Origin: Geosiphon pyriformis
Taxonomy: Eukaryota; Glomeromycota; Glomeromycetes; Archaeosporales; Geosiphonaceae
Reading direction: 5' to 3'
Length of the DNA: 64,000 nucleotides
NCBI GenBank assembly: GCA_016748015.1
Contig: JAAOMT010000175.1
Span: forward strand, 532,212 to 596,211
The notes beneath the pieces were generated by a model that saw only the letters and a program-made list of their open reading frames with translations, was not told the origin of the DNA and did no database searches. This document shows positions 1-11,699 of the stretch, one piece after another. Made by a program: the position numbers and the translations under genes. Numbering within the stretch: position 1 is the stretch's first letter; the number at the start of each line of letters is the position of its first letter.

Positions 1-1340
1 TTGGGGTTAGAGTAAATGGACTTTTGTTTTCTACTTTGGTTGAGTTACAAGTTCTTGCTTTGGCTTTGGAATGTGTTTTGTTTTCATGTACTGTGATTCT
101 GTATTTGAAAAGCCAATCTGTAATTGATACATATGTGTCTAAAGCTTTGTTTTCTGTGCTTAATTTTTACAGTTAATGTTGAATTAAAAAAAGACATGTA
201 GCTAATCTTATTAGAAATAAAGATATTTTAGTTAAGTGGGTAAAAATCAAAGAGCATTCAGAAGTTTTGAACAATATTAAAACTGATGCATTGGCTGGTA
301 AGGCCACTTTTTCTTTTTTTTTTGCCAATTAAGATTTGGAAATGGTTTTTGGTGGCCGAAAATACAGCTGTGTTTAATAATGCTCATTATTTTGTTTGTA
401 ATCTGTACCAGTTGATTTGCCATACTTGTTAGAAAGCCAATTCTGATTATGACATAGTTCTAAGTATTATGATTAGAAAGATAGATTGGGCTGCTACTAT
501 AAAAGTCTAACAACCTGATTTGTACATGCTCTTAGAGTTTACTAACAAAAAATTGGCTAATTTGCATATGTATTTGATGAAAACAGTACATAGATGACTA
601 CCAATAGCAGTTAAGAAGAAATTATATAACAAAAATTATTCTGGAATGCTGTGTTTGCTGTATAGTAAAGTAGAGATGTCTTATCATGTTTTTATTTGTG
701 CTAATAATATTAGTCTCTGTGAAAATGTTTTGGTTGAGACTGTTAAGAAATAAGTGTTATTGACAAACTCTTTTTGCTTATTAATTTCTATTATTTTACA
801 TTCACTTTTGTTGTATTTTTCAGACATAGATCTGTATACTGCAGTTTGCAAAGATTTTGTGTTAGAAGATTAGTATGTTAAAGCTGTTTTGGTTTTTGAT
901 AAGAAAGAAAAGACTGCTTTGGCTCTTGTCAAATATGTATAGTTTGTAGTAGAGTTGCATTATATTAAGATATAATTTGTTAAGTCCAAATATAGAGTAG
1001 ATATAGAGAAAACTAAGTTGGTTAAAGATAATAGTGTGATTTTGGACTTGTCTTATTGTGTAGTGTTTTTATTGTTAGATGGGTGATTTGTATGCTTAGT
1101 ATTATAGAATCTTTTACTGTTAGTTTTGGTAAATACAAAAGGTGTCATTTTTTTTCTGGTTTGAACAGTATTCTTTTTGTTGGCATAGATGTGTAATGTT
1201 GTCTTGTTTGGCTTAAATGGCTAGCCACATATAATAAATACATAAGTGTGTTTAGTTTGAGCCACTTAGTTTAGATCTATGTATTAAATAGCAGTTGAAC
1301 TATACTTGTAAATCTTATAATAATAATAAAAAATACAAAA
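1..1340 (+). mobile_element. Decayed LINE 3' end (RNase H, ORF2 C-terminus, 3' tail)
   Basis: The plus strand opens inside the RNase H region of a non-LTR retrotransposon. Residues readable near position 10-110 (GLVFSTL.ELQ.LALALECV) match the same segment of the better-preserved LINE at 23.1-30.0 kb (read there on the minus strand). Stops and small indels break the frame throughout. Positions about 1130-1340 correspond to the 3' untranslated tail of that LINE (shared TTGGCTTAAATGGCTAGCCAC-like core, then an A-rich end). The element is cut by the window edge and is not functional. Confidence 0.75.
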
Positions 1341-1399
1341 AAAACAAAAAACAAATTAGAACTCTTTGTCTTCTTAATTTTATAATTACAATTAAACAA

Positions 1400-3640
1400 A
1401 GAATAAAAAAGCTATATTTATTATCTCTTTTAAGATATCTAATAAAGTTTTAATTAAAAAAGTTTTTTCTGTTATAGAAGCTGTTAAACAAAATGTCTTA
1501 AAAGTTTTCTCTTTAAATATTAATAGTGAAAAACTGTTTTTGATGACCACTAAAACATTATTTTTATCTTTGGCTGGTTTTTTTTCAGTTAAAGTTTCTT
1601 TGAAAAGATATATTTAAATTAATTTTAGTATTGTTTTCATTTTTTCTAAGAGCCCAAAAATTTTTAATAACAAATTAGTTAACAAACTGATTTTTTTTTC
1701 TATAGCTTCTATATCTAATATTGTTAATATTATCTTTTTAAAAAAAATAGTTAAAAAGACCAAAAATTCAAAAAAGTGGAAGCAGTTTTTTATCTTTGCT
1801 ATTGTTACACTAAATTTTTTTGTGATTTTTAATAAAATCTTAAATAAAATCTCTGTTGTATTGTTCAACATATTATCTAAGATAAGCCAAAATCAATTAT
1901 TAGTTGTGTTGCTAAATATAATATTTTTTATCAGATTTTTGTTAGTTTTAGAAGCAAAACAATTATTTTTTGTAAAGTCACTTGTTTTTAAGAACTAAGC
2001 TGACCAAATAAAAGCTGAATTATTTTCCTACTGGTTTCTGATGCTGTCACTAATAGTACTTGGAAAATTATTACTAATTATTAATGATTTGCTGAATAAG
2101 TAGCCTCTATTCTGATATTTAATACTACTTTTAAGTTTAAATTGGTTTATATTAAGGCTGTTTTCCAGTCTGTACATAGTTTTTTAAATGCAAAGTCAGT
2201 GTCAAAGAACAATATAAAGCTTTTCTGTATGAAGTTTGTTTCTTAAAGATTTTTGGAAGCTGTTTTTCTGGTTGAGCTTATGAGCTTTGTTTATTAGTTA
2301 TTCTTAAAATTGTTAAGTTTTTGGTAATTTCTAAGTCTGGTTTTTCTTTTGTTGTTGTTATGCTGTATAATATGTTTTTGAATGTATTTACTGTTAATAT
2401 TAAGACAGCTCTTAATATGTTTAATAAAGTTGTTTATGTTATATTGAAGTCTGCTAATGTTTGACAATATATGATTGTTTACTTTAATAAACTGAATTTT
2501 GCTGTATTTGTTTTAAATTATTGATTAATTTTGATAAGTAAGAATAGTGTTAAGATTTTCTCTTTTATGAATTAAAATAAGGCTATTTTGTTTTGTAATA
2601 AGTTTAAAACCAAATTGGTTAACTTTTTTTCTAACTATATTGCTTTTAAAATCAATAATATGATTTTTTAAGTTGGTGGTTAGACATGTTTTATTTTTTG
2701 CTTTCATAATTTTGGTCATTATTTTTAGTTTGCTTTGGTTATATTGGATTTCAAATTAATTTAGATATTATAGTTCTTAAAATTAATATATTAAGAAAGT
2801 ACTATATCTGATAGAAAACTTCTAATTGTTAGCATTGTTTTAGGTATTAAGAAATAAACTATTTGTCTGTAAACTGTAAAATTTTTCTATCTTTTTTTTT
2901 TAAAACTTACAAGGTATTCAAATCACAATTTATAAGTAATGTTTTTTATGTTAAGACATTTGCTCTTTCAGATTCTTCTGAATTTTTTTTTGATGGCTTC
3001 TGCTTTTTTTTTTGTATTTGTTGATAATTTTTTAATTTTTTTTTAACTGGCATTTCTGAAATTTGATTTGATTAAGTTGTCAACTTTAATTAATTCAATT
3101 ATTAAGCCTATTAGTGTATTAATTACTGTATTTAAATAATTTGTTCAAAATAATTTTGTATTAAGCAGTATTTTTAATTTCAAAGTTAATAAAATTATAA
3201 TACATATAAATACTTTTAATAAAACTGTAAATAAACTAAAGTAAGATATAATTGTTTTAAAAAATAAGTATAGTTATAAGAACATTAATATATTTAGTTC
3301 TTATGTAAATTTGTCTGTTATTAATAATAATATGTTTTCTAATTTATTATTACTTTAAAAATATAAACTGGCTGATATTAAGTTTGATGTCTTTAAAATG
3401 GCTGGCTGGTTGGTAGACTTAATTTTTAATAGTGTTATATTGTTTAAAGTTGTTCAAAAGATGCCTTCTTTAAATAAGTTTTCTTCTAAAGCATTAGTAT
3501 AAAATGTTCTTGATTGGTTTGAGTGACTGGTTACATGTAGAAAGAACATAAATTGTGTTTAATTAAGATCCTTAGTTTTGGTTCTATATACTAAATAACA
3601 ATTAAGCTATATTTATTAAAAAATAAAAAAAATAAAAAAA
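1400..3640 (+). mobile_element. ORF1-only LINE derivative (half-LINE), decayed
   Basis: A plus-strand reading with many stops resembles the ORF1 (nucleic-acid-binding) protein of the R. irregularis LINE family. Recognisable stretches include SKSPKIFNNKLVNKL near 1650, VVMLYNMFLNVFT.NIKTALN near 2370 and VWQYM..YF near 2460. A degenerate zinc knuckle (C..HCF.Y......VNC) lies near 2830-2880. The ORF1 C-terminus leads within a few hundred bases into the family 3' tail (3500-3620) and an A-rich end, with no endonuclease or RT between. It therefore looks like an ORF1-only derivative rather than a truncated full element. Many Cys and His codons have become Tyr, consistent with transition decay. Confidence 0.6.
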
Positions 3641-4490
3641 AAATAAAAACTTTTTAATTTAAATTAAAACATATATATTAAGTTAATAAAAAACAACAAA
3701 TAAAAAATTATCAGAAAAAACCAATATTTTATGTTTTATTAAATTAAAATTTTTAAAAAAATATAATCTATGTATTTATTGTATATTATTAATTAATTAA
3801 ATTTTTTAAATTTAAAACTTTAATATTTTATTAATTACAATAAAAAATTTATATATATTAATTATATAACATATATAATACAATTTTATATTTTGATTTA
3901 TAAAGTTTAGAATTAAACTGTTAATTGGTTTTTAAAGAAATTACAAAAATATTGTTTTTAATTAAGTTGATAAATTTTAAAATATAAAATAAATAAATAA
4001 AAAATTAATTATGACAATATTTTGAATTTAAGAAATATATTTTAAAATTAAACAATTTTAAATTTTGGAATTTTTTCAATTTTGGCAATTACTTAAAAAT
4101 ATATAAATAATATTTGTTTTATTTATTACTAATGGTAAAAATATTTAAACTTAAAAAATTCAAAAAACACAATTGCTTACATTAAAATAATGTAACAATA
4201 AATCAGTTTTTTATTTTAAATGATATATTCAACTGAAAAAATGAAATACTTAAATGTTTGAAGAAAAACTAGATCTCTGAAAGTTTGTTTAAATATTATT
4301 TATTTAATTAATTAATTGGTCAAATTTATTAGTTTATATTGTTTTAAGAGTTTGAAATTTAATCAAATCTAAAAAAATTTAATAGTAAAATAAAAACACC
4401 AATTTTGAAACCTGTTGGGTTTGTGTGTATTATTTAAAACGCACAATAAACAAATAATTACCATTTTACATTTTTTAAGATAAAGTTTGA
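3641..4490. other. AT-rich intergenic DNA
   Basis: About 850 bases of A/T-dominated sequence with no credible coding frame. It is probably decayed repeat. The composition changes abruptly near 4500, where the promoter of the acyl-CoA-binding protein gene begins. Confidence 0.6.
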
Positions 4491-4574
4491 AATACAAAGA
4501 TGAAAGATAAAGGTGTTTATCAATTTATCGGAGATTTTTGGGGATTTTCGCATGAGATCGCTAAAACTTTCGGG

Positions 4575-4590
4575 CGCAATCATGATTGCG
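4575..4590. promoter_or_regulatory. Perfect 16-bp palindrome upstream of the ACBP gene
   Basis: CGCAATCATGATTGCG is its own reverse complement. It lies about 145 bases upstream of the ACBP start codon in a locally GC-rich promoter patch. It is a candidate binding site for a dimeric transcription factor; the factor is unknown. Confidence 0.4.
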
Positions 4591-4614
4591 AATGCTTTGG
4601 GGCATCTGAAATTT

Positions 4615-4622
4615 TATATAAA
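4615..4622 (+). promoter_or_regulatory. TATA-like box of the ACBP gene
   Basis: TATATAAA lies about 115 bases before the ATG. A second TATA-like site (CATATATAC) lies at about 4685-4693, closer to the start. Either could position transcription initiation; no transcript data support a choice. Confidence 0.35.
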
Positions 4623-4735
4623 TCTAATCGGTCTCTTGTCTTAACGCGCCACCTCGCCCCAAATTTGCGTCCATCTTTCTATAGCATATATACTCTTTAA
4701 AACCTAACGACACGTTTCCACCTTAATTAGCAGAA

Positions 4736-5279
4736 ATGTCAGAAACCCCCGAATCCACTGGTAACGTAAGTATGAGTGAAAATACTTTTACAACTTTATT
4801 CCATATATATGTACCCATACTTCTCTCAATAACAGACATATTTATATGTATTTAACAATAGGAAGCTTTCGTAAAAGCCGCCAAAGAAGCCAAGGACTTG
4901 AAATCTAAGCCTAAAGACGGAGATTTACTAAGTTTGTACGCTTTGTACAAACAAGGTATCTTGGGTGATAATACTACATGTGGGTGTACTCAAGTTTAGA
5001 TTCTATCATTATTCCGGTAGAATTATTTAAATTTTTAATCCTTTTTAACAATTAAATGGTATAAAATAGCCAAACCTGGCTTCACGGATTTTAAAAATAA
5101 AGCTAAATGGGATGCTTGGAACGAGAAAAAAGGCAAGTATACCAAATATTTCTTAATCCCAATTTCTATTCTGTTGTTTCGAATGGTTGTGATGAATTTC
5201 TTATATTTTCAAAGGATTGTCCAAAGAAGAAGCCCAAACTCAGTATATTGAACTTGTCGCTAAGCTTCAGGGGAATTAG
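4736..5279 (+). CDS. Acyl-CoA-binding protein (ACBP/DBI family)
   Basis: Four exons: 4736-4765, 4862-4979, 5070-5132 and 5215-5279, giving 91 residues, the usual length for a soluble ACBP. The family binds C12-C22 acyl-CoA esters in the cytosol and buffers or delivers them to lipid synthesis. Visible landmarks are LLSLYALYKQ in exon 2, the KPGFTDFKNKAKWDAW block in exon 3 (acyl-CoA-contacting Lys and Trp) and LSKEEAQTQYIELV at the C-terminus. The start is the first ATG after the TATA-like boxes and yields a short acidic N-terminus. Exon 3 to exon 4 joins in frame only if the intron starts with GC (G|GCAAGT...AAAG|GA), a GC-AG intron. Introns 1 and 2 are GT-AG. The gene is convergent with the E2 gene on the other strand. 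Confidence 0.9.
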
Positions 5280-6003
5280 TAATTCTGGAATTTCTTGAAA
5301 AAGCTATATGTTAATGATATAAATGAAATTTTATTTAGCTTTAACATTTATCATTCAAATTTACCAAACATCTATTAAATATTGACTATTGTTCTTTTGA
5401 TCAAGTTTGGCCATTTTAAATTGAGCAAAATTAAAATATTTAGCCTTCGCTTGGAAAGAGGGACCAAGTAGCTTAAATATCTGTTAAATTTAAAGTCACA
5501 TGATATGCGGGAATTTAAACTCGGAGATAATATCCATCTCCAACTCTTACCTAATCGCCTTTTAAGGTCAGGATAGATAACAAATTTAAGGGAAATAAAC
5601 GGGATTCCACTAATTTTAAATTCGATTTCTGTCATATGAACTCGTCTATCCACCATTAATTTATTACAACGATGTAAGAAATGAGAATAGAGGAAAAGTT
5701 AAAGTTTGCCAAAAGGGGATAATTTCAGACTAAGGGAAAATTTGCTTTATGGAAACACAGGATAACAAAGTGCTCCAATTTTGATAATGATCTCATTTTC
5801 AAAGCATGTGTTTTTTGCCTCTCAATTTCTAGTAATGTATTCATTGATGATTGAGCATGCTTTTAAATATTAGGCGAAGAAGCATTTCTGATATCATAAA
5901 AATTTGAAAAAGCAGAAAATAATTACAACTTTTAAAATATAACTGATATGATTGAGGCAGATAAAAGGATTGTTGTGCGATTATGGATGTGTATGATTTT
6001 TGA
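5280..6003. other. Intergenic spacer between convergent genes
   Basis: The 3' flanks of the ACBP gene (+) and the E2 gene (-) meet here. I see no coding frame with family similarity; the short open frames have no start or splice context that supports a gene. Confidence 0.5.
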
Positions 6004-7232
6004 TCAAAGCCTCTTCAAGCTTCTTTTTTTGTCGTTTTGTTTCTTATCAAGTTTCTTCTCAGCGACTCGTTTCTTAGGTGTCACTGTTGGACTTGGTTGA
6101 ATGTTTGCCAATTGATTCTTTTTCACGTTAGTCAACAGCTTGGTTTCATTCACATGATGGGAGTCCACCAATGGTGACATTAATGTATGAGCTAAAGCTT
6201 CATCCGATTTAGCTTCGATCTCCGCTTTGGGTTCATCATCAATTTTTTTTGAGGAAGAGGTTGAAGGGGTAGCTGAAGGTGACGTTGTGGTCATGGTGGT
6301 GTTAGTGATATTGGTGGACGTTATGATAGTAGGGATGGAATTGTTAGCGTTAGGTTTATTAAATACGGATGCGACGTTTGACGCGTGAATATCCGTTAAA
6401 AGACGTGCATGTTTGGCGTAATGATCATAATCCTCCAAGAGTAGCTTCCCGGCTTCTTCATTAAGTGCCGATTCTGCATTTGGAGCAATCAATAGACATT
6501 TCACCGTCTACGCGCAACAACTACTTGTTAAAAGGCGTAATTCTTGTTATGTTTCAGATACCAATGAATGGAAATCAGAATCCGAACCAGTAAAATATGT
6601 TTAATGCCCAAATCCTTTTTCCAGTCCTTCTTTAAAGTATTTACACACACATCTCCACCTCGCGAAACATTAGGATGGAAAATCTTTGTGACAAAGTAGC
6701 CTATTTTAGGTGTCCGATTAGGTTTCACAGATAAATTTCAGAATAATGAGAAAATATTCTAAATAACGAAATCATGTTTCTTACATTTTGGAGGCACGGC
6801 AGGGAATTCCGCGCCAAGGACAAGTTTCACTCTAAAACAACCGTTTTCATATGGTGTGCTCTCTATCATATGTTTTATAATCACATGGATGAGAAAGATC
6901 AATTGTTATAAGAATGTCTGAATACATTAGTTAAGGATAGAGTGCCGGATGTTTCGACAAAGTGACTGTGACATAGAAACTTTAATGATTGAAAAAAGCG
7001 ATAGAAAGAACCAACCGGGTCCTAAAATCCAAGCTTGAACATCACAAATATCTTCGTAATTTACGATTACACGAATCCCTTCTGGTGGGTCCAATTCTAT
7101 GTCTTGTAGCTCTTTAGAGATCCTTTTAATCACAGCCGGTGAAATGTTTTCTATAGAAGACTATAAAAGAAAATTTTGTCAGAGTAATAAAAGGCAAGGT
7201 TGATGCGCATAAGGTATCACTGAATTTTGCAT
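6004..7232 (-). CDS. Ubiquitin-conjugating enzyme E2 S (UBE2S-like)
   Basis: Five exons, complement(6004-6507, 6588-6700, 6785-6862, 7016-7160, 7221-7232), giving 283 residues with consistent phases. The order matches UBE2[10 protein letters not shown] near residues 28-36, [20 protein letters not shown] with the catalytic Cys at about residue 97, [10 protein letters not shown], and [15 protein letters not shown]2S is the K11-chain-elongating E2 of the anaphase-promoting complex. It has a long polar Ser/Thr/Lys-rich tail, here about 130 residues, ending in basic residues and LKRL, like the APC/C-binding C-terminus of animal UBE2S. Exon 1 is only 12 nt (MQNS). The join at exon 3/4 gives PPKC where relatives have PPKG. 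Other E2 families are excluded by the ICVN-type active site plus this tail. Confidence 0.88.
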
Positions 7233-8097
7233 TTCTTCCCACTCTTCAAAACAAACGATTATAACAGCTTTCACACAAAGTCTTGACCAAAATCATCTTA
7301 ACTTTTCAACCTGTAACCCCCAAACAAGGCTACCATACCATGTTTTATAATTTAGAATATTAAGATCGTATATAGGTAGGGCAAGCGTGAAGAAAATAGA
7401 AAAGCAGGATCACTTTTTTTTGAGTACAAAACACTAGAGCAATAAATTCGTCTTGGAAGTTTATGTGTTGGTAAGAAGTCCTTTTATTTTAATATCCCTA
7501 TGAATCTTATGATATCAGAGGCCACTGTTGGAGAAACTGGCTCGGGGAATTATGAAATTTGTCTATCAGGTCACCAATATCAACAAACGTGCCACAATTC
7601 TGGGCCAAGTGTGGCTCAGTGGTAGAATTATTCTAAGTTTCTACGGACAAGACAATGATCGAGCGAAAACATATCACAATGATGTACTTAGTTGATCTCA
7701 CTGAGGGCAAGATTTTAGTTCCCACATATTGCAGTGATAGGAAATACATATACGAAAAGCTTTCTTATCTGACCAGTGCCTCGCCGTCCTTCTAAAACCA
7801 AGAGAACAAGTCCTATTTTTTTCACAATCTTTCACTCAAAAAGTGGTAAGGTGGTACTACATCTTATGCCAACTATGATCGATATTGTATTATTGTAGAT
7901 CTGTATTACTAAGGCACACCTATACGTAACGCGTCCTTGAAGACGCGTGTTGAGACTTGAAAGGGATGTGACACAACTGTACTACCTTTGCATATTTACT
8001 GCGGTCCTGATCAAGGATAATTGCTTAAAATTGGTTAAATTGAAAATGTAAATATTTCACATTTATTCATTGAACATCATTAGTCAATTGTAAAGGT
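7233..8097. other. Intergenic region upstream of the E2 gene
   Basis: This contains the 5' flank of the E2 gene and the 3' flank of the aldehyde dehydrogenase gene, both on the minus strand. Only a tRNA A-box-like patch near 7612 was noticed, and it lacks a matching T-arm. No gene is seen. Confidence 0.5.
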
Positions 8098-10162
8098 TTA
8101 ATCCCCCAAGTTGATCTGGACAGTTTTGACCTCAGTATAATTTTGCAACCCATATTTTCCAAGCTCTCGACCAGTGCCCGATTCTTTGAAGCCACCAAAA
8201 GGGCTAAAAAACAAAAACTAATATTAGCCTGGTTTTTTGGAAAATAGAAAAATCATAATGAATTCTACTTACGCGCTTGTACCAATAATATTATAACAGT
8301 TCACTAAAATTTTGAAATAAAAATAAATATTATGATATATTTATAGCAATTCGAAAAAGTCGACTAAAGCTTACCCCACACAGTTCCAGCCTTGAGAGCA
8401 TTAGAGATCTTAATGGCTCGCGTTATATCTTTGGTAAAGACTGCTGCAGCTAGACCATATTTGGTCAAATGTGCCTTCTCGATTACCTCTTCAGCCGTTT
8501 TGAATTTTGCAATAGCCACTACAGGACCAAATATCTCTTCTTGCATGATTTTCATATCCTCATTCTTGGAAAAATTGAAATTTAAGATATTTAATTTGCG
8601 ATTATGAAAATCTGATGAAAGAGATAACATTTTCATACCACATTTGTGAATATAGTAGGTTTGATGAAATATCCTTCAGTCCCATGTCTTTCGCCGCCCA
8701 AGTATAAGGTAGCTCCATCTTTCTTTCCAGCTTCAATATATGACATAATTCTTGGGAACATATAACAATATGTTATCAGCAAGGAAAATCACTTTGGTAA
8801 ATAAGATAACATATGTTATTATCTACTTACCTATCAAATTGCGCTTTTGATACTTGAGGTCCCTGATATGTATCAGGGTCAAAGGGATTACCCACTTTTT
8901 TTGATAAAACAAATTCTTTGTATTGTTCAAGAAATTTGTCATATACTGATTCTTGAACATATACACGAGAACCAGCACAACAATTTTGGCCATGATTAGC
9001 AAAAATTCCATCATGGGCCCATCTGATTGCTTGATCAAGATCAGCATCTTCAAAAATAATATTCGGTGATTTTCCACCCAATTCTAAAGTGACTTTCTTG
9101 AGATTACTATCGGCCGCGGCTTTAAGAATGCTTTTGCCAACTGCGGTTGATCCTTTGTAAAATATAAATTTAGAAGGGAGCATCAAGTTAAATCCAATCT
9201 AGAATAATGGAGAAAATATCTCAGAGCTTACCAGTAAATGCGACCTTTCCAATTTTCATATGACTAGCGATCGCTGCCCCTGCAATGGGGCCAAATCCTG
9301 AAACAATGTTTACAACCCCAGGTGGAAATCCAGCTTCTCGAATCAAGGCAGCAGCTTTTAACGCACTAAGTGGAGTTTGCTCAGCCGTTTTGAGGACAAC
9401 CGTATTGCCGCAAGCAAGAGCTGGGCCCAATTTCCATGCTAGCATCACAAGAGGATAATTCCATGGAATAATTTGGCCTACAACACCAATTGGTTCATGA
9501 CGTGTGTAACAAAATTTGTCATGCTTTGTCTCTATGACCTTACAAAATCCGAGATGCATGATGATTACAAGAATCAGAATAATTTTCAAAATAATTGATC
9601 CTTATTTCACAATTAATGCCATTCATACACACTTTTCCATGTATTTTATCGGCCCAACCGGCATAATAACGAAAAACATCGATCGAGCCCGGAATGTCTC
9701 CATTCTTTGCAGAATTAAATGCTTTACCGCTATCTAATGCTTCCAACTCGGCTAACTCTTCGCTGTCACGTGTCATCAATTCGGCCAATTTATACAAAAA
9801 TCGCCCACGTTCTTGTCCGTCGACATGTTGCCAAACTTTGTCAAAAGATTCATTAGCGGCATCGACTGCACGATCAATATCTTGGGGTGATGCTTCGGCA
9901 ACTGTGATAATAGGTAATCCAGTGGCTGGATTGATCGTTTCAAAACGTTTGCCACTGACAGACTCAACAAATTCGTTATTTATGAAGAGACCAGTTTGAA
10001 CTTTGGAATTTTATGATTAGGAAGATCATCCAAAATTTAAAAGTCGTACAAAACTTTAACCAAACATGCGTGAATTATACATTTTATCATGAAGAAAATA
10101 ATAAGAATTCACACACCCTCCAAAGTCTTCCCAGTTGGCAAGGTTATCTGTTTTACCGACAT
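8098..10162 (-). CDS. NAD(P)-dependent aldehyde dehydrogenase (ALDH superfamily)
   Basis: Eight exons, complement(8098-8203, 8273-8303, 8375-8564, 8639-8750, 8831-9152, 9232-9538, 9633-10000, 10117-10162), giving 493 residues, the normal ALDH1/2-type length. It oxidises aldehydes to carboxylic acids with NAD(P)+, probably in the cytosol as no targeting signal is obvious. Visible motifs: IIPWNYPL for the Rossmann entry, FTGSTAVGK, the LELGGKSPN block with the general-base Glu at about residue 264, GQNC with the catalytic Cys at about residue 298, EEIFGPV, and [12 protein letters not shown] near the C-terminus. The first exon (MSVKQITLP...) was found by splicing to the [11 protein letters not shown] block. 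Closest types by eye are ALDH1/ALDH2-like enzymes; substrate is not determinable from sequence. Confidence 0.93.
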
Positions 10163-10827
10163 TTTTATGAAAAAGCGAAATTACAAGGAGAAAAGAGGGA
10201 GAATTCAATCAAAGGACTCTGATATTTTCTCATTATTTATTTGTAATCTCACAGCATGATTGGTATTTTTCTGATTGACGCCTTACCTCACCTTTGGAAG
10301 CAGTCTTCTGATTGCTTGTGCTGTCATTGAATGTAAAAAGTTTAGTAATAGATCAGTTCGGAATAGACATTTCAAGTTAAATTATGATTAAATCTGATCA
10401 TTTTGGTCTAGAGGTGAATAATGACTCTTTATACATTAAGTTAATCTACTAACGCTTATTGAGTAGCCAATTAAAGGTAGCCTTCGTATAATTTGGTGAA
10501 TTTCAATCTAATGAAGATAGAAAAAATTTTTGGGGAAAATAAATCCTCAAATCCTTCTAAAGAATCGATCTTTCACTAGAGTAATTGGATATTTAACCTT
10601 AAAGTCAACTTTCTTTTGATGGTTAATATTTTGTCTCGCTAGGTTTTACCTTATTCAAGCTCACATAAATATCAAAACAAGAAGCATAAACGCTAAATCG
10701 ATTACTAATGCTGATTTAAATCGATTAATAATTGTCCTGATGTATCTTCCATTAATATTACTGAAGCTAAATAATTTTAGGTCCACTTCATCCAATAATA
10801 ACTAACGCCAGTTTTATTTAATATAAT
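10163..10827. other. Intergenic region between RPL11 and ALDH genes
   Basis: Upstream flank of the ALDH gene and 3' flank of the RPL11 gene. No coding frame or RNA gene is recognised. Confidence 0.5.
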
Positions 10828-11607
10828 TTAACGGTTGGTCACAACACCCTCAAACTAAGAAAAAATGTAAGAAATTTTAATAATCGGCAAAAAAAATTTC
10901 TAAAGATTGATGGAAATTTCATCTTACCCGTTGCTTGAACCATTTAACAGTCTCATCCTTGGTCACACGATGATTAAAGCCTACTTTGGTAACAGCACGT
11001 CGTCGTCTTGATACGCGTTGTCCAGGTCGACCAAGCACCACGTAAAAATCCATCCCGTAAATGCCAATGGACGGATCATACTTGATTCCCAAGTCAATAT
11101 GTTCCTGGATACCAAAACCAAAATTGCCGGTCTCTGAAAAATTACTTCGTTTTAACTCGTATTCCTTCACCTTTAAACCACGTTCTAGAATCTCTTCGGC
11201 TTTTGGTCCACGGACAGTGACATGCACAGCAATTTTTTCGTTACGTCGAATACCGAACGAACGAACCGTGTATCGAGCCTTGGAGTAGACGGGCGTTTGA
11301 CCGGTGAGTTGCTCAAGGACCTTAGCAGCACGGGTCAATCGATCGCCAGATTCACCCACACATATATTTAGCACCAGCTTCTCGATACGGAGTTCCCGCA
11401 TCGCGTTTTGGGCTGGTGCCTTTTCTTCTTCAGACTAGTTGGTCAAAAATTGGTAATCGTTGAGTTGACAGGCAACTTTGATTCAAACGATATAATAGCC
11501 AAAATTTAAGCATTTCCCATGGCGAATATTCCCTTTCATTATTTTACTTTTAAATGGGAATTCAACCCGTTGAATAGATTGATACCTACCTTCTTTGCGT
11601 TGACCAT
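10828..11607 (-). CDS. RPL11: 60S ribosomal protein L11 (uL5)
   Basis: Three exons, complement(10828-10854, 10928-11434, 11590-11607), giving 183 residues, close to yeast and human uL5 (174-178). The core is nearly invariant: [76 protein letters not shown], and [17 protein letters not shown]. It binds 5S rRNA and helps form the central protuberance of the large subunit. Exon 1 encodes only MVNAKK and the last exon only eight residues (FEGVVTNR), so both ends are set by short exons. The C-terminal [10 protein letters not shown] and WFKQR segments match fungal homologues. Confidence 0.95.
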
Positions 11608-11699
11608 GTTGGATGGATGAAAACCTCAAAAGATAATAAATCCTAACAGAAAGAAGGTTTTTTTCATCTTTTATTTAATGTCCAATCGACTAATATCCA

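Noticed and set aside
1614-1871. Minus-strand open frame of 85 codons
   Set aside because: It is the antisense of the plus-strand ORF1 remnant of the half-LINE; low-complexity Ile/Lys/Phe composition reflects AT content.
7605-7665. tRNA-like patch (TGGCTCAGTGG, an A-box look-alike, followed by a possible anticodon stretch)
   Set aside because: The T-arm/B-box does not match GGTTCGANTCC, the acceptor stem does not pair, and no terminator run follows; at best a tRNA pseudogene.
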